NCBI GenBank assembly: GCA_022709545.1
Contig: JAKLIP010000001.1
Span: forward strand, 186,001-250,000
Length of the DNA stretch: 64,000 nt
Origin: Patescibacteria group bacterium
GTDB lineage: Bacteria; Patescibacteriota; Minisyncoccia; Moranbacterales; GWC2-37-73
Reading direction: 5' to 3'
Below, one piece after another: positions 60,173 to 64,000 of this stretch; the stretch's first letter is position 1, and each line of letters starts with the position of its first letter. Both the position numbers and the translations under genes were made by a program. The notes beneath the pieces were generated by a model. That model made no database searches. It saw only the letters and a program-made list of their open reading frames with translations, and was not told where the DNA came from.

Positions 60173-61144
60173 ATGAAAAAAAATATATTAAAGTATGCTT
60201 TGCTAAGCTTGATCATTGTCTTTGGATTTTTTTCTTGGTTTTTAATTTTTTATTTATCTAAAATGCCTAACCTGAACGCTTGGTTTCTTTTGATTTTGTT
60301 TTTTTCTTTACTTATTATTTTCATGTGCTTAACAACTATTTTAATTAGCCAAAGAATTATCGTAGAAATTATAGTTGTAATATCTTTTATTTTTAGCCTT
60401 ATTTTCAGTCCTTTTTTGTGGTATTTGCCAATTCTTTTATTAGCTATTCTTTTAGTAATTTCAGGTTTGAGAGAAATAAGAAAAGATCTGGATCTCAATA
60501 TTAAAATAGATATATGGAAATCTCTTTATATGGGAAAATTCAAAATAGTGTTGGCTTTATCCTTGCTTATCTCAAGTCAGTATTTTTTCATAACAAATAA
60601 TCCAAACGGGCAAAAAGTTATTCCAAAATTAGATTTCAGTTTAATCACCTCAAAAGTTGTTGAGCCTGTTTTATCTTTTGTTAATCCAAGTTTTAAATCA
60701 ATACCAAAAGGAGAGTTGACTGTTGATGAATTTATAATACACTCGCAACAAAACATCGATAAAACTAACTCATCTGAAGAAATAAATAGCTCTCGAATCC
60801 AGTTTTTGCAAAAAAATAATGAAATGATAGTCCAAGAAGGACGAAGACAACTTTCTCAGATGGTCGGCCGTGTTGTAGGAGGGAATGAAAAAATGTCTGA
60901 TATATTTGCCGAACTTATTAATAAAAAAATAAATGATTTTTTCCAGCCAAAAATAAATGATGATTCAAGTTTTTCTTTTTATTCTTATGCTGTTGCAATT
61001 ATTTTATTCATTACAATTTGGCCATTAAGTTCAATCCTGACTATTTTATGGTTCCTGATAATTATTTTTATATTTAAAATATTTGTTTATTTTAGCTTAG
61101 TAGAAATAAAAAAAGTTACCGTGCAGAAAGAAATAATAATATAA
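60173..61144 (+). CDS. Membrane protein of unknown function, 323 aa
   Basis: Not recognised. The N-terminal 100 residues form about four closely spaced helices. Another helix follows near 122-138 (IVLALSLLISSQYFF). A long extracytoplasmic or cytoplasmic loop of about 130 residues is rich in Ser/Asn/Gln, with a Gln/Arg helical part (EGRRQLSQMVGRVVGG). Two helices end the protein (about 273-312). It lies just upstream of dnaJ, but dnaJ has its own CIRCE promoter. Confidence 0.75.
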   Translation: MKKNILKYALLSLIIVFGFFSWFLIFYLSKMPNLNAWFLLILFFSLLIIFMCLTTILISQRIIVEIIVVISFIFSLIFSPFLWYLPILLLAILLVISGLREIRKDLDLNIKIDIWKSLYMGKFKIVLALSLLISSQYFFITNNPNGQKVIPKLDFSLITSKVVEPVLSFVNPSFKSIPKGELTVDEFIIHSQQNIDKTNSSEEINSSRIQFLQKNNEMIVQEGRRQLSQMVGRVVGGNEKMSDIFAELINKKINDFFQPKINDDSSFSFYSYAVAIILFITIWPLSSILTILWFLIIIFIFKIFVYFSLVEIKKVTVQKEIII

Positions 61145-61156
61145 AAATTTTATGAA

Positions 61157-61183
61157 TTAGCACTCTTAATATGGGATTGCTAA
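61157..61183 (+). promoter_or_regulatory. CIRCE operator at dnaJ
   Basis: TTAGCACTC (61157-61165), nine bases, then GATTGCTAA (61175-61183). One mismatch to CIRCE. Its right half contains the -35 (TTGCTA at 61177-61182) of a promoter whose -10 is TAAAAT at 61200-61205 (17-base spacing). Confidence 0.9.
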
Positions 61184-61228
61184 TTTTTTTATTTAGGTGT
61201 AAAATATACTAGTAAAAATATTATCAAT

Positions 61229-62338
61229 ATGGCTAACTATTATGAAATTCTAGGTGTCAACAAGAGTGCTTCTGATGATGAAATAAAGAAAGCATATCGA
61301 AGGCTGGCTCATAAATATCATCCTGACAAACAGGGTGGTGATGCTGATAAATTTAAAGAGGTAAACGAGGCCTATCAGGTACTTTCCGACAAAACTAAAC
61401 GCCAGCAATATGATCAATTTGGTCAAACTTTTGATCAAAGTAGGCGTGCAGGGCAGGGAGGATTCAGTGGCTTCGAAGGCTTTGATTTTTCTGGATTTCA
61501 GCAAGGATTTAACGGACAAGGCTTTGAATTTAATGGGGGGTTCGAAGATATATTTTCTGATATTTTTGGCGATAATTTTAGCAGGAGTCGTAGACAATCT
61601 TCTCATAAGACGGGCAGGGATATCCAGATTGATGTGGAAATAAAATTTGAAGAAATTGTAACCGGAGCAAAAAGGGAAGTTTCTTTGCTGAGAAATGTGG
61701 TTTGCGACGTTTGTCGCGGCACTGGAGGTGAACCAGGAATAAAAGAAGAAACCTGCCCGACATGCAAAGGCAGCGGGCAAGTCAAGAAAGTTACTCGTAG
61801 TTTTTTTGGATCATTCCAGCAAGTTTCCACCTGTCCTACTTGTGAAGGAGCAGGCAAGATATATTCAAAGAAATGTCATAAATGTGGTGGCGACGGAAGA
61901 GTCCGAGAAAAACAGAATATTAGCATAGAAATTCCAGCCGGAATTGCCGATGGGCAAACAATCTCATTACAAGGATATGGTGAGGCTGGAGAAAGAGGTG
62001 CTAGAAGTGGAGATCTTTATGTAACTGTTCATGTAAAACCACATGATGAATTTCAACGCAAAGGTAGTAATATATTTTCAACTGAGCATATATTATTTTC
62101 ACAGGCAGTTCTTGGAGATAAGATAAACGTTAAAACTATTAAAGGCCCGGTTACTATTAAAATACCAAGTGGAACCCAATCAGGTGAAATTTTCCGCATA
62201 AAAGGACAAGGAGTGCCTCAATTAGGTCGTGACTACATTAAAGGTGATCATATGGTTACCATTATTGTAGACATTCCAAAAGCTACCACAAAAGAGCAGA
62301 AAAGGGCTATTGAAGATTTGAAAAAATACGGAATTTAA
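61229..62338 (+). CDS. dnaJ: Chaperone DnaJ (Hsp40)
   Basis: Co-chaperone that stimulates DnaK ATPase and delivers substrates. It has a J domain ([20 protein letters not shown], with HPD in KYHPDKQ), a G/F-rich region ([18 protein letters not shown]), four CxxCxGxG-type zinc repeats ([32 protein letters not shown]), and the C-terminal beta-domains. The 369-aa length is typical. It is separate from dnaK by about 4.7 kb but shares HrcA control through its own CIRCE. Confidence 0.97.
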   Translation: MANYYEILGVNKSASDDEIKKAYRRLAHKYHPDKQGGDADKFKEVNEAYQVLSDKTKRQQYDQFGQTFDQSRRAGQGGFSGFEGFDFSGFQQGFNGQGFEFNGGFEDIFSDIFGDNFSRSRRQSSHKTGRDIQIDVEIKFEEIVTGAKREVSLLRNVVCDVCRGTGGEPGIKEETCPTCKGSGQVKKVTRSFFGSFQQVSTCPTCEGAGKIYSKKCHKCGGDGRVREKQNISIEIPAGIADGQTISLQGYGEAGERGARSGDLYVTVHVKPHDEFQRKGSNIFSTEHILFSQAVLGDKINVKTIKGPVTIKIPSGTQSGEIFRIKGQGVPQLGRDYIKGDHMVTIIVDIPKATTKEQKRAIEDLKKYGI

Positions 62339-62363
62339 GGTAATTAATATAATGTATTAAAAT

Positions 62364-62398
62364 AAAAAACGAGTTGTTTTTACTACTCGCTTTTTTAT
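62364..62398 (+). terminator. Intrinsic terminator after dnaJ
   Basis: ACGAGT (62369-62374) pairs with ACTCG (62385-62389), flanked by A- and T-runs. Confidence 0.65.
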
Positions 62399-62409
62399 TT
62401 AAAAGCTAT

Positions 62410-62415
62410 TATAAT
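62410..62415 (+). promoter_or_regulatory. Possible -10 element of the acetate-CoA ligase gene
   Basis: TATAAT lies 8 bases before the ATG at 62424, which again suggests a leaderless start. The -35 region overlaps the dnaJ terminator and is poor, so this is weaker than the secD and yidD cases. Confidence 0.4.
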
Positions 62416-62423
62416 GGGTATAT

Positions 62424-64000
62424 ATGAAAAAAATAAAAAAATACAAATCGTTGTTCAGCCCTAAATCTATAGCAATTGTAGGCGCTTCAAATAAGAAAGG
62501 TAAGATAGGAAATATTATAACTGAAAATATTTTAAAATTAGGATATGAGGGGAAAACATATTTTGTTAATCCTGCATATAAAATTTTAAAAATGAGACGT
62601 TGCTATGCTTCTTTAGGAGAGATTAAAGATAAAATTGATCTGGCTATAGTATGCGTACCAGCAAAGTTCGTATTAGATGTAGTAAATAATGGATCAAAAA
62701 ATGTTAGAAATTTTGTTATTATTTCTGCTGGTTTTTCAGAAAGTGGTCCAGAAGGAGTAAAAAGAGAAAAAGATCTCTTAGTCTTAGCAAAAAAATATAA
62801 AATAAACATTTTAGGCCCAAATTGCCTTGGTTTTATTGTACCTAAATTAAAAATCAATGCTTCTTTTGCCAGTGGAATGCCTAAAAATGGAAACATATCC
62901 TTTGTTTCGCAGTCTGGAGCATTAGCAGTTGCTCTTATGGATAAATCTTCAGAAGAAAATCTAGGATTTTCAAACATAATTTCAGTGGGAAATCAAATGC
63001 AAATCAATGAGATAGAGCTGTTAGAATATTTAGCTGAGGACAGGGAAACGAAAGTTATTGGAATGTATTTAGAGGGCATAAAAGATGGAATAAAATTTTT
63101 GGAAAAAGCCAGAGAAGTTTCAGTTAAGAAACCTATTGTTATATTAAAAGCAGGGAAAACAGAAAAGTCACAGCAAGCAATTTCTTCACATACTGGAGCG
63201 TTAGCGGGCAGTGATGATGTAGTTAACGCTGTATTTGAAAGCGCAGGCATAATAAGAGCATATGATTTAAATAATTTTTTTGATTTATTAAAGCTCATTT
63301 CATTCACAAATGCACCAAGAAATAATACTGCCACAGTAGTCACTAATGCAGGAGGAGCTGGTGTTCTTACAACAGACGCTTTTAAAGGCAAAGATATATT
63401 TTTAGCAGAATTAAATGAAAAAATAAAGACTGAAATAAGAAAAAATCTTCCAGAAGAATCAGCCATACAAAATCCTATAGATCTCTTGGGTGATGCAAAA
63501 GAAGATAGATATGAAAATGTTATTAATCTTATAAAAGGAAGCGACACGGGTTCTATACTTTGTTTACTTACTCCACAAGAACAAACACCGGTTGAAAATA
63601 TAAGTAAAATAATTATTAAATCAAAAAAATCAATAAAATTGCCAATAGTAGCTGTTTTTATAGGTGGAAAAAGAGTAAAAAAAGCTATTTCATATCTTGA
63701 AGAAAAAAATATTCCTAATTTTTCCAATCCTGAAGATGCGGTGCGGGCATTGGATCAATATTACAAATGGGACTTTTTTAGGAAAAACAAATTATCAAGA
63801 AAAAGAATAAAAAAATTAGCAGAAAGAAGAAATCAAGTCGCTGAAATAATAGCACAAGCTTATAAACAAAAAAGGGGTTCTCTTTTTTTCAGTGAATCAG
63901 CAAATGTTATGAAAAGATATGGCATAAAATGCTCAGAATTTTATGAAATTTCAAATTATAATGATTTTCCTAAAAATATCAACTATCCAATAGCTTTAAA
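62424..64000 (+). CDS. Acetate--CoA ligase (ADP-forming), truncated by the window end
   Basis: This enzyme converts acetyl-CoA, ADP and phosphate to acetate, CoA and ATP, giving energy from fermentation. The CoA-binding domain starts with LFSPKSIAIVGASNKKGKIG. The ligase-CoA domain has GPNCLGF and SQSGALAVA. The catalytic phospho-His is H256 in SSHTGALAGSD. The second CoA-ligase domain contains VTNAGGAGVL and NPIDLLGDA. Near the end (SANVMKRYGIKCSEF) an ATP-grasp beta domain begins, so alpha and beta subunits are probably fused. The gene runs off the edge after 525 codons. No Shine-Dalgarno sequence is visible. Confidence 0.9.
   Translation, partial: MKKIKKYKSLFSPKSIAIVGASNKKGKIGNIITENILKLGYEGKTYFVNPAYKILKMRRCYASLGEIKDKIDLAIVCVPAKFVLDVVNNGSKNVRNFVIISAGFSESGPEGVKREKDLLVLAKKYKINILGPNCLGFIVPKLKINASFASGMPKNGNISFVSQSGALAVALMDKSSEENLGFSNIISVGNQMQINEIELLEYLAEDRETKVIGMYLEGIKDGIKFLEKAREVSVKKPIVILKAGKTEKSQQAISSHTGALAGSDDVVNAVFESAGIIRAYDLNNFFDLLKLISFTNAPRNNTATVVTNAGGAGVLTTDAFKGKDIFLAELNEKIKTEIRKNLPEESAIQNPIDLLGDAKEDRYENVINLIKGSDTGSILCLLTPQEQTPVENISKIIIKSKKSIKLPIVAVFIGGKRVKKAISYLEEKNIPNFSNPEDAVRALDQYYKWDFFRKNKLSRKRIKKLAERRNQVAEIIAQAYKQKRGSLFFSESANVMKRYGIKCSEFYEISNYNDFPKNINYPIAL

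Noticed and set aside
61250-61780. 176-aa open frame on the minus strand
   Set aside because: It lies wholly inside dnaJ on the opposite strand; the translation is Phe/Ser-rich without motifs and has no start signal.
62603-63727. Two long minus-strand open frames (124 and 244 aa)
   Set aside because: They are antisense to the acetate-CoA ligase gene, whose plus-strand frame has all expected catalytic motifs.
1-64000. Alternative genetic code (TGA as Gly, as in Gracilibacteria)
   Set aside because: TGA ends several genes at the expected family length, for example murC, so the standard code applies.
1-64000. CRISPR arrays, insertion sequences or prophage
   Set aside because: I saw no regular direct repeats, transposase, integrase or phage structural gene.

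Overview
The window is AT-rich bacterial DNA with about 65 genes packed tightly on alternating strands, read with the standard code (TGA is a normal stop, for example in murC). It shows no tRNA, insertion sequence, prophage or CRISPR array. Reduced aminoacyl-tRNA synthetases (a short AlaS and a monomeric mitochondrial-type PheRS), broken-up ribosomal and tRNA-modification operons, a TraG/VirD4-like ATPase paired with a membrane protein, an ADP-forming acetate-CoA ligase and many lineage-specific small proteins point to a reduced genome of the Patescibacteria (Candidate Phyla Radiation), most likely Parcubacteria-like. This placement is inference from gene content.

Layout. 1-5300: a hypothetical gene, prenyl diphosphate synthases (polyprenyl synthetase, uppS), thioredoxin and its reductase, a YjbQ protein and a Pcm-like methyltransferase. 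5300-10770: mltG and the shape operon mreB-mreC-mreD-mrdA. 10909-11263: RNase P RNA. 11287-19980: a sugar-phosphate transferase, khpA, trmD, ftsW, murG, murC and a DUF2207 membrane protein. 20100-27420: two unrecognised proteins, a P-type cation ATPase, murB, hpf, a GNAT enzyme and a DUF333 protein. 27579-33605: the Sec block secA, secD, secF. 33650-46800: an EamA transporter, tyrS, the minimal PheRS pair, a sigma4/HARE-HTH regulator, the TraG-like pair, mnmA and alaS. 46890-51940: rplU, recR, dnaB, cysS and a CorA-like protein. 52046-56603: yidD, two tiny four-cysteine proteins and the heat-shock operon hrcA-(Nudix-grpE)-dnaK. 56659-56794: a candidate structured RNA. 56881-60103: a HAD phosphatase and a cluster of small, mostly membrane or exported proteins. 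60173-64000: a membrane protein, dnaJ under its own CIRCE, and a truncated acetate-CoA ligase.

Functional themes. Peptidoglycan precursor synthesis and polymerisation (uppS, murB, murC, murG, ftsW, mrdA, mreBCD, mltG) indicate a cell that builds its own wall. SecA/D/F and YidD give an export path. HrcA with two CIRCE operators controls the DnaK machine.

Most notable observations: (i) a Nudix hydrolase fused in frame to GrpE between hrcA and dnaK; (ii) a parvulin-type prolyl isomerase embedded in SecD, apparently circularly permuted; (iii) a mitochondrial-type monomeric PheRS next to a stand-alone PheT tRNA-binding domain; (iv) an RNA-like element closed by a 17-bp helix downstream of dnaK; (v) a tandem pair of four-cysteine miniproteins; and (vi) two styles of gene start. 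Core genes lack Shine-Dalgarno sequences and several appear leaderless, while small lineage-specific genes carry very strong AAAGGAGG sites.
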